Source of the DNA: Desulfomicrobium macestii
GTDB lineage: Bacteria > Desulfobacterota > Desulfovibrionia > Desulfovibrionales > Desulfomicrobiaceae
Assembly: GCF_014873765.1 (NCBI RefSeq)
Contig: NZ_JADBGG010000001.1
Location: 62,001-126,000 of the forward strand
Length of the DNA: 64,000 bases
Direction of reading: 5' to 3'
Every line of letters begins with the position of its first letter. Position 1 is the first letter of the stretch. This document shows positions 17,342 to 27,080 of this stretch, piece after piece. A program made the position numbers and the translations under genes. The notes under the pieces are model-generated. The model worked only from the letters and a program-made list of their open reading frames with translations, was not told the origin of the DNA and ran no database searches.

Positions 17342-17663
17342 TTGAGCTTCGCACGGCGAATTACTTTTCGCCAGTTGCCCAAAAACGCATCATTGCGTGC
17401 ATGAACACGCTGCGGCGCTTCGGGCGGGGGAGCAATGATGCGGCAAACGATGCCTGGCTCGGTCAGACAGCCGACCCGGCCATGCCCCCGGACCGATCCG
17501 CCTTGAGCTTCGTGCGATGAATTGCTTTTCGCCTGTTGCCCAAAAACGCATCGTTGCGTGAAGGAGCATGATACGGTGCTTCGGGCAGGGGAGCAATGAT
17601 GCGGTAAACGATGCCTGGCTCGGTCAGGCAGCCGCCCCGGTCATGCCCCCGGACCGACCCGCC
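17226..17663. repeat. Three tandem units of a 161-bp repeat
   Basis: The units start at 17226, 17387 and 17548, exactly 161 bases apart, and the third ends near 17663. Each contains the GCATCrTTGC / GCAATGATGC stem and the AAACGATGCCTGGCTC core. In unit 3 the left arm changes one base (CATCGTT), turning one pair into G-U. Units 2 and 3 lack the left terminal arm seen in unit 1. Nearly all of the 700-base gap between the nitroreductase and tgt genes is made of this material. Confidence 0.92.
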
Positions 17664-17738
17664 TTGGATTTTGTCCGGAGGGGCATGTATTTCCGCTGCG
17701 TTTGTACCCACCGCAAAAATGTTGCGATGGAACCTGAA

Positions 17739-17786
17739 CGTCATTCCCGCGTAGGCGGGAATCCATTTTTTAAGTGCGGATTCCCA
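17739..17786. repeat. Short palindromic interspersed repeat (GCGGGAAT type)
   Basis: ATTCCCGC-gtag-GCGGGAAT at 17743-17762 is of the kind found interspersed in many proteobacterial genomes. It overlaps a second inverted repeat GGGAATCC / GGATTCCC separated by 13 bases. Just downstream of tgt on the minus strand, it may serve as that gene's transcript end. Confidence 0.7.
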
Positions 17787-17817
17787 TCTCCTGGAAGCGG
17801 ACTATTAGCCGTGACGC

Positions 17818-19680
<1,863 letters not shown>

Positions 19681-19705
19681 TCAAGTTTTTTGCATGGAGG
19701 CAAGA

Positions 19706-20035
19706 ATGGAACAGATTCTGGTTTACATGACCTTCCCGGAGGAGAAGACGGCCACGCGGATAGGGCGCGCCCTGCTCGAACAGCGTCTGGTCGCCTGCGT
19801 GAACATCCTGCCGCGGGTGGAATCCATGTACTGGTGGGAAGACGAAATTCAACACGAGACCGAGGTGGCTGCGCTGGCCAAAACCGACTCGGCCCTGTTC
19901 GAACCGCTCAAGGCTTGCGTTCTGGGCCTGCATCCTTATGAAGTACCTTGTATCGTGGCAGTGGCCCTGGACCAAGGACACACGCCCTTTTTGCAATGGA
20001 TCGACGAGCAGACCCGTGACCGTTCGCAGAAATGA
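19706..20035 (+). CDS. cutA: CutA1-family protein (divalent-cation tolerance)
   Basis: 109 aa, typical of CutA1. The signatures LVACVNILPRVESMYWWEDEI and HPYEVP are both visible. The family forms very stable cytoplasmic trimers; a role in copper tolerance is known in E. coli but the general function is unclear. ATG 19706 follows GGAGG by five bases. It is divergent from nth. Confidence 0.93.
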   Translation: MEQILVYMTFPEEKTATRIGRALLEQRLVACVNILPRVESMYWWEDEIQHETEVAALAKTDSALFEPLKACVLGLHPYEVPCIVAVALDQGHTPFLQWIDEQTRDRSQK

Positions 20036-20112
20036 CCCCAAAATCAGTTGACTGGGTCAAAAAAACGTTCATAGCAATGCGCAACGCATAATTGAGGAGG
20101 CTACCCTTTTTC

Positions 20113-21447
20113 GTGAGGTTTCACATACTGACTTTCGGTTGCCAGATGAATGTGGCTGATGCCGACTGGTTGACCCAATCCCTGGTCTCCAGAGGCTGGA
20201 CAGAGGCGTCTGAAGCAGACGCTCAAATTTTCGTGGTCACCACGTGCAGCGTGCGGGAAAAGCCCGAGCAGAAAGTGTACTCCCTGCTCGGCCGCCTGAA
20301 GAGCTACACTGATCGGAACCCGGAGGCTTTCGTGGCCGTTGGCGGCTGCGTGGCCCAGCAGATCGGCGAGGAATTCTGGAATCGCTTTCCATTCGTCCGT
20401 CTGGTTTTCGGAACCGACGGAACCGCCATGGTGCCCCAGGCCCTGGAGCGTCTGGTCGCGGACCCGGCACTGCGCATAAGCCTGCTGGATTTCCTGGACC
20501 ATTACCCCGAACGCGAACAGCCCGAAGGCGGCACGGTACAGGCTCAGGCCTTCGTGAACATCATGCAGGGGTGCGACAATTTCTGCACCTACTGCATCGT
20601 GCCCTTCACCAGAGGACGGCAGAAGTCGCGCGGCTCGGACGCCGTCGTGGCCGAATGCGAAGCCCTGGTGCGGCGTGGCGCCCGCGAGCTGACCCTGTTG
20701 GGGCAGAACGTGAACAGCTACGGCCAGGACAAGCATGGCGATGGAACATCCTTTGCGTCCCTGCTGGAGCGGATTTCCGCCATTCCGGGTCTCATGCGTC
20801 TGAAATTCACGACATCGCACCCCAAGGACATCGCCCCCGAGGTCGTAACCGCTTTCGGCAAGCTGCCCAATCTTTGCCCCCAGCTGCATCTGCCCGTGCA
20901 GTCGGGGTCCGATGCGGTTCTGAAGGCCATGGGGCGCAAATACACCAAGGCGCGCTATCTGGACACGATCCGGGAGCTGCGCCGGGTTTGCCCGCAGATT
21001 ACCCTGACCACCGACATCATTGTCGGATTCCCGGGGGAGACTCTTCAGGATTTTGAAGATACCCTGGAACTCATGCGCGAAGTGCGGTATGAGTCGAGCT
21101 TCTCCTTCAAATACTCGGACCGGCCCGGGGTGCGGGCCGAGAAGATGGACTTCAAGGTTCCCGAAGAGGAGAAGTCGCGACGCCTGGCGGTATTGCAGGA
21201 AATGCAGGACCGGATCACCGTCGAGGAGTTGGCCGCGCAGGTGGGGGCGGAAGCCGAGGTGTTGGTCGAAGGGCCGAGCAAGATGCAGGACAGTGAACAT
21301 ATTTTTTGGAGAGGCCGTGACGGGGGCGGACGGATTGTCAATTTCTCATCGCCCATACCTTGCCTGACAGGCAGAATGGTTCGCGTGCGCATCGTGGACG
21401 CGAAGAAACACTCCCTCGTGGGAGAGATTCGAGGTGAACCGTGGTAG
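20113..21447 (+). CDS. miaB: tRNA-2-methylthio-N6-dimethylallyladenosine synthase
   Basis: 444 aa. Cysteines for the auxiliary cluster are in FGCQMN, TTCSVRE and GGCVAQQ; the radical SAM motif is CDNFCTYC; a C-terminal TRAM domain ends near GEIRGEPW. It methylthiolates i6A37 in tRNA. I start at GTG 20113 (11 bases after GAGGAGG), which gives VRFHILTFGCQMN like other MiaB proteins; the earlier in-frame TTG overlaps the ribosome site. It overlaps the next gene by seven bases. Confidence 0.95.
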   Translation: MRFHILTFGCQMNVADADWLTQSLVSRGWTEASEADAQIFVVTTCSVREKPEQKVYSLLGRLKSYTDRNPEAFVAVGGCVAQQIGEEFWNRFPFVRLVFGTDGTAMVPQALERLVADPALRISLLDFLDHYPEREQPEGGTVQAQAFVNIMQGCDNFCTYCIVPFTRGRQKSRGSDAVVAECEALVRRGARELTLLGQNVNSYGQDKHGDGTSFASLLERISAIPGLMRLKFTTSHPKDIAPEVVTAFGKLPNLCPQLHLPVQSGSDAVLKAMGRKYTKARYLDTIRELRRVCPQITLTTDIIVGFPGETLQDFEDTLELMREVRYESSFSFKYSDRPGVRAEKMDFKVPEEEKSRRLAVLQEMQDRITVEELAAQVGAEAEVLVEGPSKMQDSEHIFWRGRDGGGRIVNFSSPIPCLTGRMVRVRIVDAKKHSLVGEIRGEPW

Positions 21448-21935
21448 ACATGATAGTTTTCGGACTGGCATTGGACGAGGATTCGCAGATGCCGATCCTC
21501 ATTTTAAAGGATACTTCGGAAGATATCATTTTTCCCATCTGGATCGGCGCCATGGAGGCCATGTCCATTTCCATGGCCCTGAACAAGGTCGCCGTGCCGC
21601 GGCCCATGACGCATGATCTGATCCTGGGCATACTGGAAAAGATGGAAACGCGGCTGGTCGCGGTGGAGATCATCTCCATCCACGAAGGTACGTATTACGC
21701 CGAGCTTGTGCTGCAAGGCGAGACCGGCGAACGTCGCGTCGATTGCCGCCCCTCGGACTCCATCGCATTGGCACTAAGAGCCCAGGTGCCCATCCGTGTC
21801 TCGGAGGAAGTCATCGCTCTGAACAAGACCCTGCAGAAAGGCGCTTTTCAGGAGGTTGTCACGGGCGAGGACAGCGACAAGTGGACGGATATCCTTTCCA
21901 AGTACAGCCTGGACGATCTCAAATACAAGATGTGA
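21441..21935 (+). CDS. DUF151 (bifunctional nuclease family) protein
   Basis: 164 aa with the DUF151 pattern: VFGLALDE near the start, ILKD, FPIWIGAMEA and the core DCRPSDSIALALR. Related proteins have been reported with DNase/RNase activity, but the function in this group is unproven. GTG 21441 lies seven bases after GAGG inside the end of miaB, giving a seven-base overlap and probable translational coupling. Confidence 0.9.
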   Translation: MVDMIVFGLALDEDSQMPILILKDTSEDIIFPIWIGAMEAMSISMALNKVAVPRPMTHDLILGILEKMETRLVAVEIISIHEGTYYAELVLQGETGERRVDCRPSDSIALALRAQVPIRVSEEVIALNKTLQKGAFQEVVTGEDSDKWTDILSKYSLDDLKYKM

Positions 21936-21942
21936 TGCGCCC

Positions 21943-22596
21943 GTGATCGATCTGCACACCCATTCGAGCTTCAGCGACGGGGAGCTGGTCCCGGCCGAGC
22001 TGGCTCGCCGGGCCAAGGTGGCCGGGTATCGGGCGCTGGCCATCACCGATCACGCCGACGCCTCCAACATGGACTTCGTGCTGCCGCGCGTGGCCGCCAT
22101 GGCGAAGGAGTATTCCATCTACATGGATATCGTCATCGTGGCCGGGGTCGAGCTGACGCACGTACCGCCCGCTCTCATGGAGCAGGAGGTGCGGCGCGCC
22201 CGCGCCCTGGGCGCGGGAATTGTCGTGGTTCATGGAGAGACCATCGTCGAGCCGGTGGAGACTGGCACGAATCTCGCGGCCATCGAGGCCGGGGTTGACG
22301 TGCTGGCCCATCCCGGACTGATTACGGCGGAAGAGGTCCGGCTCGCGGCGGAAAAGGGCGTGCTGCTCGAAATCACGACCCGGGCCGGACACGGATACAC
22401 CAACGGACATGTCCTGGCCCTGGCCCGTGCGCATGGCGCCAGGATGGTGGTCAACAACGACGCCCACGCTCCACGCGATCTGGTCTGCGCGGAGCTGCGC
22501 CGCAAGATCGCCCTTGGGTGCGGCATGACCCCCGAAGAGTATCGGCAGGCGGACGGGGATGCCTGGGCTCTTGTGTCCCGGAGTCTTTACCTGTAG
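21943..22596 (+). CDS. PHP-domain metal-dependent phosphoesterase
   Basis: 217 aa. PHP metal-binding motifs in order: HTHSSFSDG, ITDHAD, AGVELTHV, VVHGE, AHPG and NNDAHAP. It is probably a small-molecule phosphatase or nucleic-acid phosphoesterase in the cytoplasm. GTG 21943 gives VIDLHTHS, as expected for the family, and lies seven bases after the DUF151 stop; no strong ribosome site is visible, so coupling is likely. Confidence 0.88.
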   Translation: MIDLHTHSSFSDGELVPAELARRAKVAGYRALAITDHADASNMDFVLPRVAAMAKEYSIYMDIVIVAGVELTHVPPALMEQEVRRARALGAGIVVVHGETIVEPVETGTNLAAIEAGVDVLAHPGLITAEEVRLAAEKGVLLEITTRAGHGYTNGHVLALARAHGARMVVNNDAHAPRDLVCAELRRKIALGCGMTPEEYRQADGDAWALVSRSLYL

Positions 22597-22651
22597 TGAA
22601 CCAAGAATTTGTTGTGCCCTGTTAAATCTCGTAGTGTAAAAGGTGACAGAT

Positions 22652-23443
22652 ATGGACGCAGTAGCTCAGACGGGCGTTGTTGAGCAGATGAATGTTACGC
22701 AGCCGATTGATTCCATTCAATCCCTGGGAGCCGCCACTCAGCTTGGCGGCATGTCGCAGATGGGTTTCTGGGACATGATTTCCAATGCGACCGTGGTTGT
22801 GCAGGGCGTCATGGGCCTACTGGCCATCATGTCGCTCATCAGTTGGTCGATCATTTTCTTCAAGATAATTCAGATCAATGTCGGACGGCGCAAGGCCCTG
22901 CGCGAGCGTGCGCTATTCCAGAACGCCACCAACCTGGCCGACGGTGTGCAGACCCTGCGTGAGCAGGGCAACTCGGCCCTGTATCCCATCGCCAAGCGGG
23001 GGCTGCAGGAATTTCGTCGTCTGGAGCAATCCGTGATTCATCCCAACCTGAAGTTCCGCGTCGCCGGCGACAATTTGCGCCGGGTGCTCGAACAGGGGGT
23101 GAGCGAGGGGCTTGGGGAGATGTCCCGGTCCTTGTCGTTTTTGGCGACATGCGCCAATGCGGCCCCGTTCATCGGGCTTTTCGGCACAGTCTGGGGCATC
23201 ATGAACTCATTTCACGCCATCGGCCAGATGAAGACGGCGGCGCTGGCCGCAGTCGCGCCCGGCATCTCCGAGGCTCTGGTGGCCACCGCCATCGGTCTGG
23301 CCGTGGCCATTCCGGCGACCATCGCCTACAATACCTTTCTGGGCATGATCACCACCGTGCATACGGAGATGGAGTGCTTCGCCAGCGAATTTCTGAATCG
23401 CGCCCAGCTTGAACTCCCATGGATGAACAAGCGGAGTGAATAA
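22652..23443 (+). CDS. tolQ: TolQ/ExbB-type proton channel
   Basis: 263 aa with three transmembrane helices (about 50-72, 160-182 and 205-230), the last two carrying the family core [18 protein letters not shown] and [19 protein letters not shown]. It forms the inner-membrane motor with TolR. ATG 22652 is six bases after AAGGTGA; the in-frame GTG at 22643 overlaps that site. The first 40 residues are Gln/Met-rich and not conserved in the family. First gene of tolQ-R-A-B-pal. Confidence 0.94.
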   Translation: MDAVAQTGVVEQMNVTQPIDSIQSLGAATQLGGMSQMGFWDMISNATVVVQGVMGLLAIMSLISWSIIFFKIIQINVGRRKALRERALFQNATNLADGVQTLREQGNSALYPIAKRGLQEFRRLEQSVIHPNLKFRVAGDNLRRVLEQGVSEGLGEMSRSLSFLATCANAAPFIGLFGTVWGIMNSFHAIGQMKTAALAAVAPGISEALVATAIGLAVAIPATIAYNTFLGMITTVHTEMECFASEFLNRAQLELPWMNKRSE

Positions 23444-23446
23444 ATC

Positions 23447-23857
23447 ATGCAGGTAAATTCGGGAAAAGGCTTTTTGGCGGAGATCAACGTCACGCCCTTT
23501 GTGGACGTCATGCTGGTGCTGCTCATCATTTTCATGGTGACGGCGCCCATGCTGACACAGGGCGTCGAAGTCGACCTGCCTGAGACAAAAGCGGTCGAGA
23601 CCCTGCCCGAGGACAGCGACACCGTGGTGTTGCACGTGCTCAAGGACGGGACCATCAAGCTCGACAAGTATGAGGTCAAGGTCGACGAACTCGGTAATTA
23701 TCTCAAGAGAATGGAATTTGAGAAAGGAAAACTGCTCTATCTGCAGGCCGACAAGGATGTCGCATACGGCGTGGTCGTCAAGGTGATGGCGGAAGTCAGG
23801 GCTGCAGGCGTGCAAAAGCTTGGAGTCGTCGCGGAACCTGAGGAAGAGAACCCCTAG
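23447..23857 (+). CDS. tolR: TolR/ExbD-type motor subunit
   Basis: 136 aa. A single N-terminal helix (about 17-37) carries the essential Asp in [16 protein letters not shown], followed by a periplasmic domain. It pairs with TolQ to convert proton flow into motion of TolA. It lies three bases after tolQ. Confidence 0.95.
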   Translation: MQVNSGKGFLAEINVTPFVDVMLVLLIIFMVTAPMLTQGVEVDLPETKAVETLPEDSDTVVLHVLKDGTIKLDKYEVKVDELGNYLKRMEFEKGKLLYLQADKDVAYGVVVKVMAEVRAAGVQKLGVVAEPEEENP

Positions 23858-23871
23858 GATAAGGCGTTTAA

Positions 23872-24843
23872 GTGTTTAATTCGCTGCGTCATTTGAGTTG
23901 GGTTTTCTCCATTGTGCTGCATTTGATCGTGCTGCTCGGCGGAGCCTATGTGTCCACGGACACCCACATAAAACTTAATCTGAACAAAAGAATGTACGAG
24001 GTCGACCTGGTCGGTCCTCCGAACAAGGGCAAGCCCGGCGCCAAGAGCGCGCCAAAAAAGGCTGACGAGAAGGAAGCGAGCCCTCAAAAGCCCGTTCCCA
24101 AGGATGCCAAGGCGGTCAAGGCTCCGGATGAGCCGAAAAAACCGGACAAGAAGGCTGCGCCAAGCGAAACGGCCAAGGCGATTCCCTCGGACACGGTGAA
24201 CGCCACCAAGGTGGCCGAGGCCAAGCCCGAGGAACCGAAAAAGCCTGAGCCCAAGAAGGAAGCTCCCAAGAAGGAAGAGCCCAAAAAGGAAGAACCCAAG
24301 AAGACCGCCAAGGAAGAGCCGAAAAGCGAACCCAAGGTCGAAAAGAAGCCTACCAAGGAAGAAATTCTGGCGCAGGCTCTGGGCGATGCGACCAAGGTCG
24401 CCAAGTCTTCTTCCTCAAGCGGCACGGAAGGTGCGGCCAAGGGTAACAAGAGTGGTTCCAAGGACGCCTTGGCGGACGCCCTGGCCGATCTTGGACGGGA
24501 AGTCTCGGGGCGCGGCACGCGCGGGGACGGAACGGCCGAGGATGGGGACGGCGAAGGGGTTTCCTCCGGCAGCCTGGATCAATTCTACGCCACGCAGGTC
24601 GTGCGGGCCATCCGCCAGAATTGGAGATTCCCCAGGTTGTCGAATGTCGTCCTGGCCACGACGGTGGAACTCAAAGTGAACAAGGGCGGAGAAATTCTTG
24701 GAGCGCGCATGTTGAACGGATCCGGACGATCCGATTTTGACGCGTCGGTAATGCGCGCCATCGAGGACACCAAGAAGTTGCCTCCATTGCCGGAAACTCT
24801 GGATGCGACTTTGGTCATAACTTTTTATAATACGGAAAATTGA
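23872..24843 (+). CDS. tolA: TolA/TonB-like envelope-spanning protein
   Basis: 323 aa from GTG 23872. One anchor helix (10-28), then a long Lys/Pro/Glu-rich region (50-165) that should extend across the periplasm, a Ser/Gly-rich linker, and a C-terminal TonB/TolA domain (235-323; VVRAIRQNWRFP and GRSDFDASVMRAI are typical). It transmits energy from TolQR to TolB/Pal at the outer membrane. Pro-rich KKEEPK repeats at 24235-24310 are a recombination-prone low-complexity tract. Confidence 0.88.
   Translation: MFNSLRHLSWVFSIVLHLIVLLGGAYVSTDTHIKLNLNKRMYEVDLVGPPNKGKPGAKSAPKKADEKEASPQKPVPKDAKAVKAPDEPKKPDKKAAPSETAKAIPSDTVNATKVAEAKPEEPKKPEPKKEAPKKEEPKKEEPKKTAKEEPKSEPKVEKKPTKEEILAQALGDATKVAKSSSSSGTEGAAKGNKSGSKDALADALADLGREVSGRGTRGDGTAEDGDGEGVSSGSLDQFYATQVVRAIRQNWRFPRLSNVVLATTVELKVNKGGEILGARMLNGSGRSDFDASVMRAIEDTKKLPPLPETLDATLVITFYNTEN
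24235..24310 (+). repeat. Low-complexity in-frame repeat in tolA
   Basis: About five copies of a 15-18-base unit encoding KKEEP or KKEAP. It is part of the extended spacer of TolA, and its copy number may vary between strains. Confidence 0.7.
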
Positions 24844-24856
24844 GCAGGAGACTGCC

Positions 24857-26176
24857 TTGATCAAAAAAATCCTTCTCATTCTGCTAGCGCTGTTCGTTTT
24901 CTCCGGTCCCGTGCTGGCCGCCGGAGTGCTGAACATCGACATCTATGGACCGGGTCAGTCCCGGGTGAATCTTTTCGTGGCCGAGGCCCTGTCCAAGGAC
25001 GGGTCTGGGCCGGTGGGAGGCATTCCCGAAAACGCTCCGGCGGAATTGCAGCAGCGCATCCATGCCAACTGCGCCTTCCTGCCTTTTTTTAACATGCTTT
25101 CCGGCAAGGATATCGTCGGCGGTCCCAATCCGGGCGGCTATGTCGCGCAGAGCATTGACTTCAACAAGTTTCAGCTCTCGCGTACGGACGTGCTGGTCAC
25201 TGCTGCCTGGGCCCCGCGTCCCGGCGGAGTCGGAGAAGTGGAGCTGCGTGCCTACGAGGTCTACACCGGCCGCCTGATCGTGGGCAAAGGTTACGGCGTG
25301 GCCAACAAGCAGCAGATTCCCGAGGTGGCCGCCCGCTTTTGCGCGGACCTCATGGAAGCGCTGACCGGGCAGGGGGATTTTTTCCGCTCGAACATCGCCT
25401 TCATCAAGAAGGAAGGGCAGCGCAAACAGGTCTACATGGCCACGGCCCAGGGCCTCAATCTGCAAAAAATCACCAACCTCGATGGCATTGCCGTCAGTCC
25501 CGCCTGGTCTCACGACGGGCAAAAGCTGGTCTTTGTCTTTCTGGACAAGAAATATCACAATCTGTGCGTCTGGGATCGGCAGACCAGATCCCTGGAGAAG
25601 AAGAGACTTCCCGGAAACACGCTGATAGCGCCGGCCTTCACCAAGGCCGGAAACGTGGCGATCAGTCTTGATATGCGCGGTAACCCGGATATTTATGAAC
25701 TCAATTCCGAGTACAAGGTCGTGCGCGCCCTGGAAGAAAACTGGGGCATAGACATCGGGCCGGATTTTGATCGGTCCGGAGAAAAAATGGTTTTTGTTTC
25801 CAATAGGTTGGGGAATCCACATGTGTTCTTGAAAAATCTGGTGAATGGTACTAGCAAGCGCATCTCCCTGACCGGAAAATACAACACCGGCCCAAGCATC
25901 AGTCCCGATGGTTCCCAGGTTGTTTTTGCCCAGATGGTGAACGGTAAACATAAGTTATTTTTGGTGGATTTGGCTTCCGGGCGCGAGCGCCAGTTGACAT
26001 TTGGCCCCGGTAGTGATGAAGATCCCACTTGGTCTCCCGATGGTTATTTCATAGCTTTTGCTTCAACCAGATCCGGTCCGAGCAAGATCTATCTGACCAC
26101 CAAGCATGGAGACGAACCGATCTTGATTCCAACCGGACCTGGGGAAGCAACTTCTCCGGCCTGGGGGAAATTATAA
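24857..26176 (+). CDS. tolB: TolB, periplasmic beta-propeller
   Basis: 439 aa, starting at TTG 24857 seven bases after CAGGAG. A Sec signal peptide (residues 1-21, ending LAAG) is followed by the TolB N-terminal domain and a six-bladed propeller with repeats such as AVSPAWSHDGQKLVF, SISPDGSQVVF and TWSPDGYFIAF. It binds Pal and the TolA system in maintaining the outer membrane. Thirteen bases after tolA. Confidence 0.95.
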   Translation: MIKKILLILLALFVFSGPVLAAGVLNIDIYGPGQSRVNLFVAEALSKDGSGPVGGIPENAPAELQQRIHANCAFLPFFNMLSGKDIVGGPNPGGYVAQSIDFNKFQLSRTDVLVTAAWAPRPGGVGEVELRAYEVYTGRLIVGKGYGVANKQQIPEVAARFCADLMEALTGQGDFFRSNIAFIKKEGQRKQVYMATAQGLNLQKITNLDGIAVSPAWSHDGQKLVFVFLDKKYHNLCVWDRQTRSLEKKRLPGNTLIAPAFTKAGNVAISLDMRGNPDIYELNSEYKVVRALEENWGIDIGPDFDRSGEKMVFVSNRLGNPHVFLKNLVNGTSKRISLTGKYNTGPSISPDGSQVVFAQMVNGKHKLFLVDLASGRERQLTFGPGSDEDPTWSPDGYFIAFASTRSGPSKIYLTTKHGDEPILIPTGPGEATSPAWGKL

Positions 26177-26216
26177 TGGCAGAGGCGTGTTTTTTTTTTC
26201 GTTAATGGAGGAAGTT

Positions 26217-26756
26217 ATGAAGAAGTTAGGCGTTTTTGGATTGATCGTTTTGGTTTTTTGTTTGGCCATGGCTGGCGGTTGCTCCAAAAAAGTGAGCTCC
26301 ACCCCTGCCGGCGCGACCGCTGCTGGTGCTGGAGACGGTTCCGGTGCTCAGGGTGGCTTGACGGCGGAGCAGCTCGAAGCGCAGCGCCTTGCTGAACTGC
26401 AGCGTCAGGCTATCGAAAAGATCGGTGCAGACAAGATTTATTTTGCTTTTGATTCCAATGAGTTGACTCAGGAATCCCGCCAGGTTTTGACGGAGAAGGC
26501 CGAGCTGTTGAAGGCCAATCCGGCATTGTCCCTGCTGATCGAAGGACATTGCGACGAACGCGGAACCAACGAGTACAACTTGGCTCTTGGCGAACGCAGA
26601 GCCCGTGCTGCCTATGAGTTTCTCGTTCTTTTGGGAATTGATTCGTCCAAGCTGCAGATCATCAGCTACGGCGAAGAATACCCCGCTGTTCAGGGTTCCA
26701 ACGAGGAAGCCTGGTCCAAGAACAGACGCGATGAATTCAAGGCCAGCGCCAACTAG
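26217..26756 (+). CDS. pal: Pal, peptidoglycan-associated lipoprotein
   Basis: 179 aa. A lipobox at residues 18-22 (MAGGC) predicts an outer-membrane lipoprotein. The OmpA-like domain (about 75-175) has IYFAFDSNEL, the peptidoglycan-binding GHCDERGTNEYNLALGERRA and YGEEYP. ATG 26217 follows GGAGG; ten extra in-frame residues upstream would spoil the signal peptide. Last gene of the tol-pal unit. Confidence 0.96.
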   Translation: MKKLGVFGLIVLVFCLAMAGGCSKKVSSTPAGATAAGAGDGSGAQGGLTAEQLEAQRLAELQRQAIEKIGADKIYFAFDSNELTQESRQVLTEKAELLKANPALSLLIEGHCDERGTNEYNLALGERRARAAYEFLVLLGIDSSKLQIISYGEEYPAVQGSNEEAWSKNRRDEFKASAN

Positions 26757-26800
26757 TTAAAAAAGATTCCAAAAGGAGGGAGCAATCCCATCCTTTTTTC

Positions 26801-26827
26801 AAGCCCCGCTCACGCGGGGCTTTTTTT
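26801..26827 (+). terminator. Intrinsic terminator of the tol-pal operon
   Basis: AAGCCCCGC-tcac-GCGGGGCTT followed by a run of seven T, 45 bases after pal. Confidence 0.93.
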
Positions 26828-26873
26828 GGGCCTTATGACGACCAGGGCAGGAAGGGGTGCAAGACTGAAGAAC

Positions 26874-27029
26874 TTGCCAGGCGCAGAGTAGGCGCCATGG
26901 AAAAAGAATAGGCCCTATAGGACTTATGGGACCTATGAAATAACAGAAGTTGCCAGGTGCAGAGTAGGTGCCATGGAAAAAGAATAGGTCCTATAGGACT
27001 TATGGGGCCTATAGGACCTATGAAATAAC
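26874..27029. repeat. Tandem pair of a 76-bp repeat with CCTATAGG palindromes
   Basis: TTGCCAGG at 26874 and 26950 begins two units of about 76-80 bases that share GCAGAGTAGG, GCCATGGAAAAAGAATAGG, CCTATAGGACTTATGGG and ACCTATGAAATAAC. The second copy has one extra CCTATAGG. Not coding. The array fills the gap between pal and opgH. Confidence 0.88.
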
Positions 27030-27080
27030 GTGGTCAGCTGAAGAGTTGTTTTGTGGCTTCTGTGTTTTCTTGCCTTCGAA

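Noticed and set aside
17226-17663. CRISPR array or integron attC sites
   Set aside because: The units are 161 bases with conserved content throughout, not short repeats with unique spacers, and no GTTRRRY-type core or integrase is present.
17390-17745. Minus-strand open frames inside the repeat array
   Set aside because: They repeat with the 161-bp unit, change frame between copies and have no ribosome binding site.
20051-20063. TTGAC-tgg-GTCAA before miaB as an HcpR site
   Set aside because: The spacer is three bases instead of four and nothing links miaB with nitrosative stress; it may simply be part of a promoter.
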